A DNA stretch of 64,000 bases from NCBI RefSeq assembly GCF_013375155.1, contig NZ_JABXOF010000005.1, positions 275,187 through 339,186 on the forward strand. The letters run 5' to 3'. This DNA is from Serratia ureilytica (GTDB taxonomy: Bacteria; Pseudomonadota; Gammaproteobacteria; Enterobacterales; Enterobacteriaceae). The translations under genes and the position numbers were made by a program. Below, piece by piece: positions 18,145 to 27,337 of the stretch; positions within the stretch are counted from its first letter, which is position 1; each line of letters begins with the position of its first letter. The notes beneath the pieces were generated by a model. The model was not told the origin of the DNA. It saw only the letters and a program-made list of their open reading frames with translations, and searched no databases.

Positions 18145-18879
18145 ATGACGCAAAATATCTATGACAATCAGGCCTTCTTCGACGGCTATGCGCAGCTCAG
18201 CCGCTCGCAGCACGGCCTGGACGGCGCGCCGGAATGGCCCGCCATCCGCCGCATCCTGCCGGATTTACAGGGCAAAAGCGTGGTCGATCTCGGCTGCGGC
18301 TACGGCTGGTTCTGCCGCAGCGCCCGCGAACAGGGCGCAGCCAGCGTGCTGGGGCTGGACGTCTCGGAAAAGATGCTGGCCAAAGCGCGGGAGATGACCG
18401 CCGACTCGGGCATCGAGTACCGTCGGCAAGATTTGGCGCAGCTGCAGCTGCCGCCGGAAAGTTACGATCTGATCTACAGCTCGCTGACGCTGCACTACCT
18501 CGAGGATCTGGCCGCGCTGTTCGCCACGGTTTACGCCGCGCTGAAACCCGGCGGGCAGTTCATCTTCACCGCCGAGCACCCGATCTACACCGCCCCGGCG
18601 CAGCAGGGCTGGCTGACCGACGGCAACGGGCAGAAATCCTGGCCGGTCAACGGCTACCAACGGGAAGGCCGGCGCGTCTCCAACTGGCTGGCGGAAGGCG
18701 TCATCAAGCAGCACCGCACGCTCGGCAGCTATATCAACCCGCTGGCGCAGCAAGGGTTTATCATCCAGCATTTGAACGAATGGGGCCCCAGCGCGCAGCA
18801 AATCGCCGCTACCCCGGCGCTGGACGAAGAGCAGGAACGCCCGATGATCTTCATTCTCGCCGCCCGCAAACCCGCCTGA
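18145..18879 (+). CDS. Class I SAM-dependent methyltransferase
   Basis: A 244-residue methyltransferase with the SAM motif VVDLGCGYGW near residue 45 and YSSLTLHYLEDL near 112, close to the UbiE/Methyltransf_11 group. ATG 18145 is preceded by AAGGAG; the longer frame overlaps the divergent gene and is rejected. The substrate is unknown. Stand-alone gene between two acetyltransferase genes. Confidence 0.88.
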   Translation: MTQNIYDNQAFFDGYAQLSRSQHGLDGAPEWPAIRRILPDLQGKSVVDLGCGYGWFCRSAREQGAASVLGLDVSEKMLAKAREMTADSGIEYRRQDLAQLQLPPESYDLIYSSLTLHYLEDLAALFATVYAALKPGGQFIFTAEHPIYTAPAQQGWLTDGNGQKSWPVNGYQREGRRVSNWLAEGVIKQHRTLGSYINPLAQQGFIIQHLNEWGPSAQQIAATPALDEEQERPMIFILAARKPA

Positions 18880-18938
18880 TTGATCCGCAGTAAACCGTTC
18901 ACACCACCACAGTTGGGGAGGCCGCCTCCCCCCAACGG

Positions 18939-19439
18939 CTATTGTACCGGCAGCGCCGCCCCGTGCGCCGCGAAGTGCGTCAGCGCCTCGCCCTCCATGC
19001 GATAACGCACCCACTCGCCCTGCGGCTGCGCGCCGATGCTAAGGTAGAAATCGATAGCCGGCTGATTCCAGTCCAGCACGCTCCACTCCAGGCGGCCGCA
19101 CTGCCGCTCGCACGCCAGTTGGGCGATGTGCCGCAGCAGCGTTTTACCGGCGCCCGCGCCGCGATGCTTCGGCGCCACGTACAGGTCTTCCAGATAGATG
19201 CCGTTTTTACCCAGCCAGGTGGAGTAACTCATAAAGAACACCGCATAACCCGCCGGCTCGCCGTTCACCGTACAAATCAGCGCTTCGGAACAGGCGCCCG
19301 GCCCAAACAGGCTGCGTTCGATGTCCTCCTCGCTGGCCCGCACCTGCTCGCGCGCCTTTTCGTACACCGCCAGCTCGATAATCATATCCAGAATCAGTTT
19401 GGCGTCGCTTTTTTGCGCCGGGTAAATCTCAATGGTCAT
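18939..19439 (-). CDS. GNAT-family acetyltransferase, diamine/thialysine acetyltransferase-like
   Basis: 166 residues resembling the SSAT/thialysine N-acetyltransferase branch: LYVAPKHRGAGAGKTLL for acetyl-CoA binding and RLEWSVLDWNQPAIDFYLSIGA in the C-terminal half, plus IYLEDLYV. It likely acetylates a small amine in the cytoplasm. The specificity is inference from family resemblance. Confidence 0.82.
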   Translation of the reverse strand: MTIEIYPAQKSDAKLILDMIIELAVYEKAREQVRASEEDIERSLFGPGACSEALICTVNGEPAGYAVFFMSYSTWLGKNGIYLEDLYVAPKHRGAGAGKTLLRHIAQLACERQCGRLEWSVLDWNQPAIDFYLSIGAQPQGEWVRYRMEGEALTHFAAHGAALPVQ

Positions 19440-19524
19440 GGCAAGTCCCGTGTGAGTTGATGGCCGTGCTTGCCAGCATACAGCGCCTCTCGTGCTGCAT
19501 GAACGGCATTTTCATCAACAGGCA

Positions 19525-19596
19525 ATGAATATCATGCATCTGGATTTGAAACGCCTCGATCTCAACCTGCCGCGGGTGTTCGAAGCGGCGTTATAA
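19525..19596 (+). pseudogene. Truncated start of a LysR-family gene
   Basis: A 23-codon frame whose product (MHLDLKRLDLNLPRVFEA, then stop) matches the first 18 or so residues of a LysR regulator. The remainder, including the helix-turn-helix, is gone. The remnant stop is adjacent to the stop of the convergent DUF1543 gene within a GCGTTATAACGC palindrome (19588-19599), suggesting a deletion joined the two. Confidence 0.6.
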
Positions 19597-20106
19597 CGCG
19601 GGTTCGCCGATCGGCAGATACCCTTGCCACAGCGGCCGGGCCGGTTCGCCGTGCGGGTTGGCGCGCAGATGAACGTGGTAGCCCTGCAGCGCCTGCAGCA
19701 GCAGGCAGTCGTCCACCTCAGCCAGATCATCTTTGTGCTGCTGCGCGCTGTCCGTCAGCAGCACCCGTTTGGCTTTCTCCTTCGCCTCGTCGGCGGAGCG
19801 CGCCACAAACAGACCGAACTGGTGCAATTCCGCCAGCTCATCGCTGCGGTAGCCGCCCACGTTGACGAAAAACAGCTTCTCTTCACCGGTAAACGGCACA
19901 GGCTCTAGACTCACGTCGTAACCGTCCGCCCAGTCGATGCGCGCATAGCCGTCGACATGCACCTTGCGCTTATCGCCGAACCACTTTTCGCGCAGCAGCG
20001 GATACGCTTCTTCCGGCCGATCCGCCGCCGCGAACTGCACGTCGTGCAACTCAATATTGGCGCCCGGCGCCGTACCGCCCACATAAAACATCAATAATCC
20101 CGGCAT
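19591..20106 (-). CDS. DUF1543 domain protein
   Basis: 171 residues with two related alpha/beta units (MLMFYVGG...ELHDVQFAAA and KLFFVNVGGY...ELHQFGLFVA), the internal duplication typical of DUF1543. No function is known. ATG 20106 was chosen over the longer frame because the protein family begins there and GGGAG lies upstream. Confidence 0.8.
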   Translation of the reverse strand: MPGLLMFYVGGTAPGANIELHDVQFAAADRPEEAYPLLREKWFGDKRKVHVDGYARIDWADGYDVSLEPVPFTGEEKLFFVNVGGYRSDELAELHQFGLFVARSADEAKEKAKRVLLTDSAQQHKDDLAEVDDCLLLQALQGYHVHLRANPHGEPARPLWQGYLPIGEPAL

Positions 20107-20226
20107 GTTAGTCTGCTCTCCCTGGTGATAATCGCTGTATAATTTAATACATAACGAAACACCTGCCAACGGCGGCGCCATTCTGTGTTATCAATAGATG
20201 AGGTTTAATCTGTTGTGGAGGAACGC

Positions 20227-20409
20227 ATGGCATTCAATATCGGTGATTTTGTACAACGCACCACCGGCGGCCCGAAGATGACCGTGGTGGCGATCGACGG
20301 CGAAACCCTGGTTTGCAGCTGGAATGAACTGGGTAAAGAACAGCGTACGGAGGTGCAGGCCAACGAGGTGGCGCTGTACCACGAAGACGGCGATTTCGGC
20401 GTCTGCTGA
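20227..20409 (+). CDS. DUF2158 family protein (YodC-like)
   Basis: A small 60-residue protein with the family pattern FVQRTTGGPKMTV...CSWN. GGAGGAA precedes ATG 20227. Function unknown. A GC-rich inverted repeat (20416-20431) follows and may end the transcript. Confidence 0.85.
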   Translation: MAFNIGDFVQRTTGGPKMTVVAIDGETLVCSWNELGKEQRTEVQANEVALYHEDGDFGVC

Positions 20410-20441
20410 ATGATCGGGGCGCGCCGCGCCCCGTTATCGCC

Positions 20442-20720
20442 TCAGGCGCGAATGTCCTGGTAGGCTGGGGTGGTATCGAACTCATGCTTGGCGAACGGGC
20501 ACAGCGGAATGATTTTACGCTGCTCCGCGCGCATTTTCTCCACCACCAACGCCACCAGCTTTTTGCCGACGCCCTGCCCCTTCAATGACTCATCCACCCA
20601 GGTGTGATCGATAATGGTCAGCTTGTCGCCGCTCGGCACGAAAGAGATCTCGGCGATCAACTTGCCGTGCTCGTCATTGATATAAAAACGCTTCTCGTCC
20701 GCCAGTATTTTATGATCCAT
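20442..20720 (-). CDS. yjdJ: Small GNAT-like acetyltransferase YjdJ
   Basis: 92 residues of the short N-acetyltransferase (YjdJ/GTL3) group with the [13 protein letters not shown] cofactor loop and CPFAKHEF. It is 1 bp after yjdI, as in E. coli, so the two are one operon. The substrate is unknown. Confidence 0.85.
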   Translation of the reverse strand: MDHKILADEKRFYINDEHGKLIAEISFVPSGDKLTIIDHTWVDESLKGQGVGKKLVALVVEKMRAEQRKIIPLCPFAKHEFDTTPAYQDIRA

Positions 20721-20721
20721 A

Positions 20722-20955
20722 TTATTTCTCCCTATATTTCAGTGCGCCGCTGGGGCAAGTATCGATAACGCGTTTCACTTCGGCCGCGTCGGCATTGTCC
20801 GGCATAATCCACGGCCGGCGATTCAGGGTAAAAATAGCCGCGTTGCCACGCACGCAGTTGGCGGAATGGCGGCATATCGCGCTGTTAAAATAAACGTCAA
20901 TCTTGTCGCCGGAATAACGGCGGTAACCGGCGGCGGTCAATTCTTCATCCATCAT
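20722..20955 (-). CDS. yjdI: Mono-cluster [4Fe-4S]-type protein YjdI
   Basis: 77 residues of the DUF1271 / YjdI family with cysteines at the ends of [10 protein letters not shown] and a third in DTCPSGAL, a ferredoxin-like iron-sulfur pattern. It lies directly upstream of yjdJ. The role is unknown. Confidence 0.85.
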   Translation of the reverse strand: MMDEELTAAGYRRYSGDKIDVYFNSAICRHSANCVRGNAAIFTLNRRPWIMPDNADAAEVKRVIDTCPSGALKYREK

Positions 20956-21144
20956 GGCCTCACATTGCCCGTTTTATTGTTTTTGCTCCAGGCTCAAGTA
21001 TAGGCAATGCCGCCGGCTTCACCACGCCTCTCGTCCGCCGAAAAAAGTGGCGCAACCGCCCGCCGCAGCTAGAAAAAAACGTAAATTGTTCTAATCTTTA
21101 ATCAGCAAGACAACATAATTCCGACAGTGGCTAAGGAGTTCGAA

Positions 21145-21558
21145 ATGGGTGATAGCTCAAAAGACGGCGTAATTCTGCTGTCCCGCATTCTACTGATGGT
21201 TCTGTTTATCATTTTCGGCTGGATGAAACTGGTCAACTTCGGTGCGACCGTCACGGCGATGGAAGGCTATGGCACGCCGATGCCTTATTTGGCGGCGATT
21301 GTCGCCGTGGTGGTGGAGTTTATTTTCGGCATCGCGCTTATTCTCGGCCTGTTTACTCGCCCTATCGCGGTCATTTTTGCCCTGTATGTGTTGGGCACCG
21401 CGTTTATCGGCCATCCGTTCTGGAAAATGACCGGCATGGAAATGATGGGCAACGAAATCAACTTCTTTAAAAACATCAGCATCATTGGCGGTTTGCTGCT
21501 GCTGGCGGTGACTGGCGCCGGCCGTTATTCGCTGGACTATAAAATATTTAATAAATAA
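21145..21558 (+). CDS. DoxX family inner-membrane protein
   Basis: 137 residues with four predicted transmembrane helices and the DoxX signature (LLMVLFIIFGWMKLVNF). Related E. coli proteins are YphA and YqjF, of unsettled function (possible quinone- or thiol-linked oxidoreductase partners). ATG 21145 follows AAGGAG. Monocistronic with a strong hairpin behind it. Confidence 0.85.
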   Translation: MGDSSKDGVILLSRILLMVLFIIFGWMKLVNFGATVTAMEGYGTPMPYLAAIVAVVVEFIFGIALILGLFTRPIAVIFALYVLGTAFIGHPFWKMTGMEMMGNEINFFKNISIIGGLLLLAVTGAGRYSLDYKIFNK

Positions 21559-21565
21559 TTCATCG

Positions 21566-21594
21566 ATGGCCGGCGATATGCGCCGGCCATTTTA
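21566..21594. terminator. Terminator between DoxX gene and smrA
   Basis: ATGGCCGGCG (21566-21575) and CGCCGGCCAT (21581-21590), a perfect 10-bp stem, then TTTTATTT on the plus strand. Confidence 0.85.
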
Positions 21595-21608
21595 TTTCGG
21601 CTATCCTT

Positions 21609-22181
21609 TCACCGGCTGCGCTTGGCGTGGCGCTCAAAGTTTTCCGCCCTGGCCTGCGCCGATTTACGCAGCGTGACATAGCAGGCGCCCTCGCCGCCGT
21701 CGCGCGGTAAGGCGCGGCAAAACGCCTGCACCTGTTCAAACTGCGCCAGCCATTTGGCGACGTAACTGCGCACGATATTCGGATGGCTTTCGTTCTGCCG
21801 CCCGCGGCCGTGCACGATAAGCAGCGAACGCAGGTTTTGCGCCTCCGCCTGCATAATGAAGCGGAACAGCGCCTGCCGGCTGGCTTCAACCGGCTGACGC
21901 AGCAAATTCAGCGACGCCTGCGGCGGGTAACGCCCATTGCGCAGCTTGTCCAGCACGCCCTGCTGAATGCCTTCCCCTTTGAACTCCAGCGGCCGATCGC
22001 AGGGGATCACCTCGAGGAAATCGGTGCTGAGGAAGTTTTCCTGCCGCAGCCGCTGCGCTTCGCGCCGCGCGCTTTTGTCCACCGCCTCCTGCGGCTTGAG
22101 GTACAGGGTCTGCCGCCTGCTCGCCAGCGGCACCACGTCCGCCATCGCCTGTTCAAAAAAGTCTTTTTCCTGCTCGCTCAT
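21609..22181 (-). CDS. smrA: Smr-domain DNA endonuclease SmrA-like (YdaL)
   Basis: 190 residues. The C-terminal Smr domain shows the LLIVHGRG motif and DGGEGACYVTLRK. The N-terminal half is charged and like YdaL/SmrA. Proteins of this type nick DNA. ATG 22181 is preceded by GAGGTGG. Confidence 0.83.
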   Translation of the reverse strand: MSEQEKDFFEQAMADVVPLASRRQTLYLKPQEAVDKSARREAQRLRQENFLSTDFLEVIPCDRPLEFKGEGIQQGVLDKLRNGRYPPQASLNLLRQPVEASRQALFRFIMQAEAQNLRSLLIVHGRGRQNESHPNIVRSYVAKWLAQFEQVQAFCRALPRDGGEGACYVTLRKSAQARAENFERHAKRSR

Positions 22182-22365
22182 GTTCCACCTCTCTTGAACG
22201 GCAGCCTTTACGGCCGGGGATGGGGACGATTGTAAGACGCCTTGGCGCGGTTGCAAGCCGGGAATTGTCAGCGGCATTTGTCTCAATTGTCGTCAACGGG
22301 TGAGCTTGCGAGCAGTTTTCGCTATACTGCTAAGCCATCATTGAGTGCCGCAAAGGATCGAGCCC

Positions 22366-22701
22366 ATGACAATGCGCGAGCTGGAAATCCAGTTTCAAAA
22401 TGCGATGAATGAGTTGCAGAGCAGCTTCGAACGGCAACACCGCGAATGGCAGCGGAGCTACCAGGCGCTGCAGCAACTGCTGGAAGAAGCCAAACAGCGC
22501 GAAGCCGCGCTGCGGGCGCAGAATGAACAACTGGCGCGCAAACTGAGCACCGCCAGTTCGGTGCCGGAGCAGCATGCGCTGGTCAAGCAGATCAAAATGC
22601 TCGGCGCCCATCTGGACGCGCTGGCCAAAGACGCGGCCACCTTCAATCACCACCTGCGCCAACAGAGCGCGGTCGGTAATTTCAGCGGCGAACAGCATTG
22701 A
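22366..22701 (+). CDS. Coiled-coil protein, MbeD/MobD-like
   Basis: A 111-residue protein, nearly all one coiled coil (Glu/Gln/Leu-rich, residues 1-75). The first half (RELEIQFQNAMNELQSSF...) resembles the MbeD/MobD family known from mobilisable plasmids, but no other mobilisation gene is nearby, so the chromosomal role is unknown. ATG 22366 has AAAGGA at good spacing; the GTG at 22345 is less likely. Confidence 0.7.
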   Translation: MTMRELEIQFQNAMNELQSSFERQHREWQRSYQALQQLLEEAKQREAALRAQNEQLARKLSTASSVPEQHALVKQIKMLGAHLDALAKDAATFNHHLRQQSAVGNFSGEQH

Positions 22702-22768
22702 TAGCGGGCGCTGTCGCACAGCGCCTCCCGCCCCTCTTCTGGCGTACTGAGAGTGTAATAAAGCCTAA

Positions 22769-23215
22769 ATGACCTGGATCATCCTCGCCGCCCTGATCGT
22801 CGTATTCATCATCGGTTACCGCATTTTGACGTCCGACACCCGTAAAGCCATCGATTCGCTGGCCCATCTGCTAAGGGTCAAACCGATGCTGATCGAATCG
22901 ATGATCCAGGAAATGGGCGGCCGCCAAAGCCAGACCTTTATCCGCATGCTGAACAACGGCTATACCGAAGAGATGCACCAGGCCGCTTACCTGCTGTTCA
23001 TCTACCTGACGTTCATCAAACAGGCGGACGACGAGCAGATTGGCCATTGGCGCGACGTGCTGCTGCGCGCCGGGCTGTCGCCGGAGCTGCACGCCGAGCA
23101 CACCGAAGCGGCGCTGTTTTACTTCGCCGAGTTGGATATCGATGCGTTTGAACTGGCGCAGTTCCGCCGCGCCTACAACGAGCGTTTCAACCGCGAAGCG
23201 TTGGCCCACGGCTGA
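22769..23215 (+). CDS. DUF1198 family protein (YicN-like)
   Basis: 148 residues: one N-terminal transmembrane helix (about 2-20) followed by a helical cytoplasmic domain with ESMIQEMGGRQ and the C-terminal RRAYNERFN. It matches YicN of E. coli. Function unknown. Likely a separate gene from the upstream coiled-coil gene (67 bp apart, same direction; co-transcription possible). Confidence 0.83.
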   Translation: MTWIILAALIVVFIIGYRILTSDTRKAIDSLAHLLRVKPMLIESMIQEMGGRQSQTFIRMLNNGYTEEMHQAAYLLFIYLTFIKQADDEQIGHWRDVLLRAGLSPELHAEHTEAALFYFAELDIDAFELAQFRRAYNERFNREALAHG

Positions 23216-23240
23216 TAGCGTCCCCCTGGCGGGGGACCGT

Positions 23241-23579
23241 TTACAGGAACATGCTGTAGAGGTAACGCGACAGCGCTTCGCGCGAGCTGAAGCCGTGTGC
23301 GATGCCGTAACGCTGATTCGGCGCGTCGCTGCTTAAATCCAGGGGAAATTCCAGATATTGCTCGCTGGTGCGCACCGGCGAGGTCGGCGTGGCGAAATGC
23401 ACGCTTTTCTCTTTCAACGCCGGGTGGATCACCAACGCGGTTCTGCCCATCCGCGCTTCGCGATTCACATACACGTAGTGTGCACCCTTGCGGTAACCAT
23501 AGGCCTGATCGGTGACATAATCACGCTCAAAGCCGGTATTCTCCAACACTTTAGCCACTTCATCCGGCCGTAAATACAT
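23241..23579 (-). CDS. ygaC: DUF2002 family protein YgaC
   Basis: 112 residues beginning [17 protein letters not shown] and containing [17 protein letters not shown], as in E. coli YgaC. Function unknown. In E. coli the gene is reported as Fur-controlled. Upstream there is AATCATT-N9-AATGATT (23622-23644), which resembles part of a Fur or other dyad but is not a clean Fur box. Confidence 0.88.
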   Translation of the reverse strand: MYLRPDEVAKVLENTGFERDYVTDQAYGYRKGAHYVYVNREARMGRTALVIHPALKEKSVHFATPTSPVRTSEQYLEFPLDLSSDAPNQRYGIAHGFSSREALSRYLYSMFL

Positions 23580-23681
23580 CGATTCCTCCTCTCATTCTGG
23601 ACCGCTGAGCGACCTTACCGTAATCATTCACCGAAACAATGATTTTCTGGGGAGGAATCCGGGTTTCGGACTATTCCTGAA

Positions 23682-24854
23682 TCAGACCCGGCTGCGCTGC
23701 AGCAGGCGCAGAGTGAGCAACACCCCGAGCGCCACCAGCAGCGCCGCCGCCAGATAAATCGACGGCACGCCCGCCTGCCCGATCAGCAGCCCGGCCAGCG
23801 GGCCGGTGATGCCCAACGCCAGGTCGAGGAACGCCGAATAGGTACCGAGCGCCGTGCCCTGATTCTGCGGCGGCACCTGTTTCACCGCCTCAACGCCCAG
23901 CGCCGGGAACACCAGCGAAAAACCGGCGCCGGCCAGCAATGCGCCGGTTTGCACCATCCAGGGCTCGATGGCCTGCCAAATCAACAGCAGCCCGACGATC
24001 TCAACCAGAAACGACGCCAGCGTCACCTTCAACCCGCCATGGCGGTTGATGACATTGCTGAAGATCAGGCGAATGCCGACGAAGGCGCAGCTGAACAGCG
24101 TCAGCGAAAACGCCGCGCCGCTCCAGCCTTTGTCGGCGTAGTAAAGTGTGATGAACGTGGCGATCACGCCGAAGCCGACGGTGCCCATCGCCAGCCCGAG
24201 ACCATAGGCCCAAATGCGGCCGAACACCGCGCGAAAGGCGATGCGTTGCCCGGCGGCGATCGAGACGTCCGGCTTGCCGCTCGCCAACAGCAGCGCCACT
24301 GCGACCGCCAGCACGATCAGCGCCGCCACCCCGGCCAAGCCCCACTGCTGATTCAGATACACGCCGAGCGGCGCGCCGGCCGCCATCGCGCCGTAGGTGG
24401 CGACGCCGTTCCAGGAGATCACCCGCGCGGTGTGCATCGCCCCAACCCGGCCGATGCCCCACAGCGTGGAACCGGTGCTGGCGAAGCTTTCGCCGACGCC
24501 GAGAAACACCCGCCCCACGCACAGCAGCAGCAGGCTGAGCCATGGCCAACCGTCAACGCCGAACGCGAGCGCGTAAAACAGGCCGCTGGCGCCGCAGCAG
24601 GCCAGGCCGAACAGCACCACCTTCTTCGGCCCCAGCTGATCGGCGTAACGCCCGGCGTGCGGGCGGCTGAACAGCGTGGCGAAGTATTGCGCGCTGATGA
24701 TAAGGCCCGCCAACACCGAGTTGTAGCCCAGGTGGTCATGCACAAATCCCGGCAACACCGCCAGCGGCAGGCCGATGGTCAGGTAGCAGACGAAGGTGAA
24801 CATCACCACGGACAGAATGCGTCGGTTCAGTTGGAGGTTATTTTCTGCGGTCAT
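23682..24854 (-). CDS. MFS transporter, YhhS/YfcJ family
   Basis: A 390-residue major-facilitator protein with 12 helices, very close to YhhS (conserved LTIGLPLAVLPGFVHDHLGY, SRPHAGRYAD, GVGESFASTGSTLWG). Such proteins export sugars or other small molecules; the substrate is not known. ATG 24854 was preferred to 24899. It lies downstream of a LysR gene in the same orientation. Confidence 0.88.
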   Translation of the reverse strand: MTAENNLQLNRRILSVVMFTFVCYLTIGLPLAVLPGFVHDHLGYNSVLAGLIISAQYFATLFSRPHAGRYADQLGPKKVVLFGLACCGASGLFYALAFGVDGWPWLSLLLLCVGRVFLGVGESFASTGSTLWGIGRVGAMHTARVISWNGVATYGAMAAGAPLGVYLNQQWGLAGVAALIVLAVAVALLLASGKPDVSIAAGQRIAFRAVFGRIWAYGLGLAMGTVGFGVIATFITLYYADKGWSGAAFSLTLFSCAFVGIRLIFSNVINRHGGLKVTLASFLVEIVGLLLIWQAIEPWMVQTGALLAGAGFSLVFPALGVEAVKQVPPQNQGTALGTYSAFLDLALGITGPLAGLLIGQAGVPSIYLAAALLVALGVLLTLRLLQRSRV

Positions 24855-24952
24855 CGAAGGCGGCTCGCATCGGACGGGGTAGACAGAGATTGCCAGCATA
24901 CCCCGACGAGATTTGATGATAAATGAGAGAGTGATAACGAATTATTATCTCG

Positions 24953-25849
24953 CTAACGGTTTGCCGCCACCCGCGCACGCAGAAAATCGATAAACGCCCG
25001 CACCTTCTCCGGCACGTGGCGCGTGTTCGGGTAGAGCGCATAGATGCTCTGCTCGGGGAAACGGTGATCCGGCAGCAACCGTTGCAGCCTGCCGGCGTCG
25101 ATGTCGGGCTGCGCCAGCCACGCCGGCAGCAGCGCTACCCCGGCGCCATGCAGGGCGAACGCCAGCAATGCGGCGGCGCTGTCGCCGGTGAGCGTCGCCG
25201 CATCCGCGACCTTGAACAGCACCGCGTCGCGCTGCGGCGTGACCACCTGCCAGCTGAGGGGCGAACTGAGCCGGCTGTGGGCGATCCACTGCGCCTGCGC
25301 CAGATCCGTCAGCGAATGAATCGGCCGCTCGGCCAGATAATTCGGCGCCGCCACCGGAAAGATGGCGAAGCTGTCGATCAGCGCCGCGCGGTGGCTGGAA
25401 TCCGCCAGCTGGCCCAGGCGGATCGCCACGTCGAAGCGCTCAGAGATCAGATCGGCATGATAAGAGGAAGACACATGCTGGATGCGCAGGCGCGGATGCT
25501 GCCGCGAAAACGCCGCCAGCGCCGGCACCACGACCTGCGCGCCATACTCAGGCGTGCTGGTGATACGCAGCACGCCGCTCAGCCCGTGATGATCGCGTCG
25601 CACGTCGTCGAGCACGTTCTCGGCCTCCTGCAACAGCTGCAGGCTGCGCTGGTAGAAGCGTTCGCCGGCATCGGTCAGCGACAATCGGCGGGTGCTGCGC
25701 GCCAGCAGTGACACCCCCAGCTCATTCTCCAGCTGCTTGACGTTAAAGCTCACCACCGCCTTGGTTTGCCCCAGCGCCGCCGCCGCCGCGGTAAAGCTGC
25801 CCGCTTCCACCACCGCCGCGAAGATCGCCAGACGCTGCAAATTCAGCAT
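24953..25849 (-). CDS. LysR-family transcriptional regulator
   Basis: 298 residues: N-terminal helix-turn-helix (GSFTAAAAALGQTKAVVSFNV) and a LysR effector domain of the CrgA/PecT-like branch. It lies between two MFS genes, one downstream on the same strand and one divergent, and may control either. The divergent intergenic region (25850-25954) is the most likely operator. Confidence 0.88.
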   Translation of the reverse strand: MLNLQRLAIFAAVVEAGSFTAAAAALGQTKAVVSFNVKQLENELGVSLLARSTRRLSLTDAGERFYQRSLQLLQEAENVLDDVRRDHHGLSGVLRITSTPEYGAQVVVPALAAFSRQHPRLRIQHVSSSYHADLISERFDVAIRLGQLADSSHRAALIDSFAIFPVAAPNYLAERPIHSLTDLAQAQWIAHSRLSSPLSWQVVTPQRDAVLFKVADAATLTGDSAAALLAFALHGAGVALLPAWLAQPDIDAGRLQRLLPDHRFPEQSIYALYPNTRHVPEKVRAFIDFLRARVAANR

Positions 25850-25954
25850 TTCGCCGCCCTTATTGTCAAAATCATTTTGACAGTGTAATCGCCCGCCGCC
25901 GATTTATCCGCACTTTTCCCCCCGATACACTGCTCGCCTTCAACCGGAGGCACC

Positions 25955-27337
25955 ATGTCTTATCGCAGCAAAGTGGCAATCGTCTATCTGCTCGGCTTTT
26001 TCGTCGATCTGATCAATATGTTTATCGCCAACGTCGCCTACCCCGCCATCGGCCAGGCGATGGCGGCGTCGGTCAGCCAGCTGGCGTGGGTCAGCAACGG
26101 CTATATTCTCGGCCTGACGCTGGTGATCCCGCTCAGCGCCTGGCTGGCGCAGCGCATCGGCGGGCGGCGGGTGTTTCTGCTCTCGCTGGCGCTGTTCATG
26201 CTGGCCACCCTCGGCGCGGGCAACGCCGACAGCATCGGCGCGCTGATCGGCTGGCGCACCCTGCAAGGCATGGGCGGCGGTTTGCTGATCCCCATCGGCC
26301 AGACGCTGACCTATCAGCTGTACCGCAGCCATGAACGCGCCGGGCTGTCGGCCGCCATCATGTTGGTGGGGCTGCTGGCGCCGGCGCTGTCACCGGCGCT
26401 GGGCGGCTGGCTCGTCGATAGCCTGGACTGGCGCTGGGTGTTTTTCGCCAACCTGCCGCTGGCGGCCCTGGCCCTGGCGCTGGCGGCGCTGTGGCTACGT
26501 GCGGAAACGCCGACGGCGGCGTGCAAACCGCTCGACGCGACAGGATTACTGAGCGCCTGCGCGGCGCTGACGCTGCTGCTGCTCGGCCTGACCCGGCTGA
26601 GCGAAGCCGGTCATCAGGTTTCCGGCGCGGCGCTGCTGGCCGCCGGGCTGCTGGTGCTGGCCTATTATCTGCGCCATAGCCTGCGCACCCCGCAGCCGCT
26701 GCTGAACCTGCGGCTGGTCGGCGATCCGCTGCTGCGCAACGCCATGGCGGTTTATTTGTGCATTCCCGGCCTGTTCATCGGCGTCAGCCTGGTGGCGATG
26801 CTGTATTTGCAAAACCAGCTGGGGATGCCCGCCGCGCAGGTCGGCGGCCTGATGCTGCCCTGGGCGCTGGCGTCGTTCCTGGCCATCACGTTGACCGGCA
26901 AAAGCTTTAATCGCCTCGGCCCGCGGCCGCTGCTGATCGCCGGCTGCCTGTTGCAAGGCGCCGGCATGCTGACGTTGGCCCAGATCGATCAGGCCGGGCA
27001 GCACGCGTTGCAGATCGCCGCCTTCGCCCTGATGGGGTTCGGCGGCAGTCTGTGCAGCAGCACCGCGCAGAGCAGCGCGTTTCTGCAGATCCCCGACGGC
27101 CAATTGGCGGACGCCAGCGCACTGTGGAATATCAACCGCCAGCTCAGTTTTTGCCTCGGCGTGGCGCTGCTCAGCCTGCTGCTGAATCTGCTGCTGACCG
27201 TGTTGCCGCCCGCGGCGGCTTACCGAACCTGCTTCATTCTGGCGGGCGCCAGCGCACTTATCCCGCTGTTGCTGTGTCTGCGCCTCGCCAACCGCGCCAT
27301 CGTGCGCCAACTCAATGCTCAACAGGATGCTTTATGA
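25955..27337 (+). CDS. MFS drug transporter, DHA2 family
   Basis: 460 residues, predicted 14-helix proton-drug antiporter. The motif C equivalent reads PALSPALGGWLVDSLDWRWVFF and the N-terminus DLINMFIANVAYPAIG is DHA2-like. ATG is preceded by GGAGG. It is divergent from the LysR gene and overlaps the next gene by 4 nt (ATGA), so the two are translationally coupled. Confidence 0.87.
   Translation: MSYRSKVAIVYLLGFFVDLINMFIANVAYPAIGQAMAASVSQLAWVSNGYILGLTLVIPLSAWLAQRIGGRRVFLLSLALFMLATLGAGNADSIGALIGWRTLQGMGGGLLIPIGQTLTYQLYRSHERAGLSAAIMLVGLLAPALSPALGGWLVDSLDWRWVFFANLPLAALALALAALWLRAETPTAACKPLDATGLLSACAALTLLLLGLTRLSEAGHQVSGAALLAAGLLVLAYYLRHSLRTPQPLLNLRLVGDPLLRNAMAVYLCIPGLFIGVSLVAMLYLQNQLGMPAAQVGGLMLPWALASFLAITLTGKSFNRLGPRPLLIAGCLLQGAGMLTLAQIDQAGQHALQIAAFALMGFGGSLCSSTAQSSAFLQIPDGQLADASALWNINRQLSFCLGVALLSLLLNLLLTVLPPAAAYRTCFILAGASALIPLLLCLRLANRAIVRQLNAQQDAL

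Noticed and set aside
23622..23644. Fur box upstream of ygaC
   Set aside because: AATCATT-N9-AATGATT is a dyad, but the GATAAT hexamer array required for Fur is not present.
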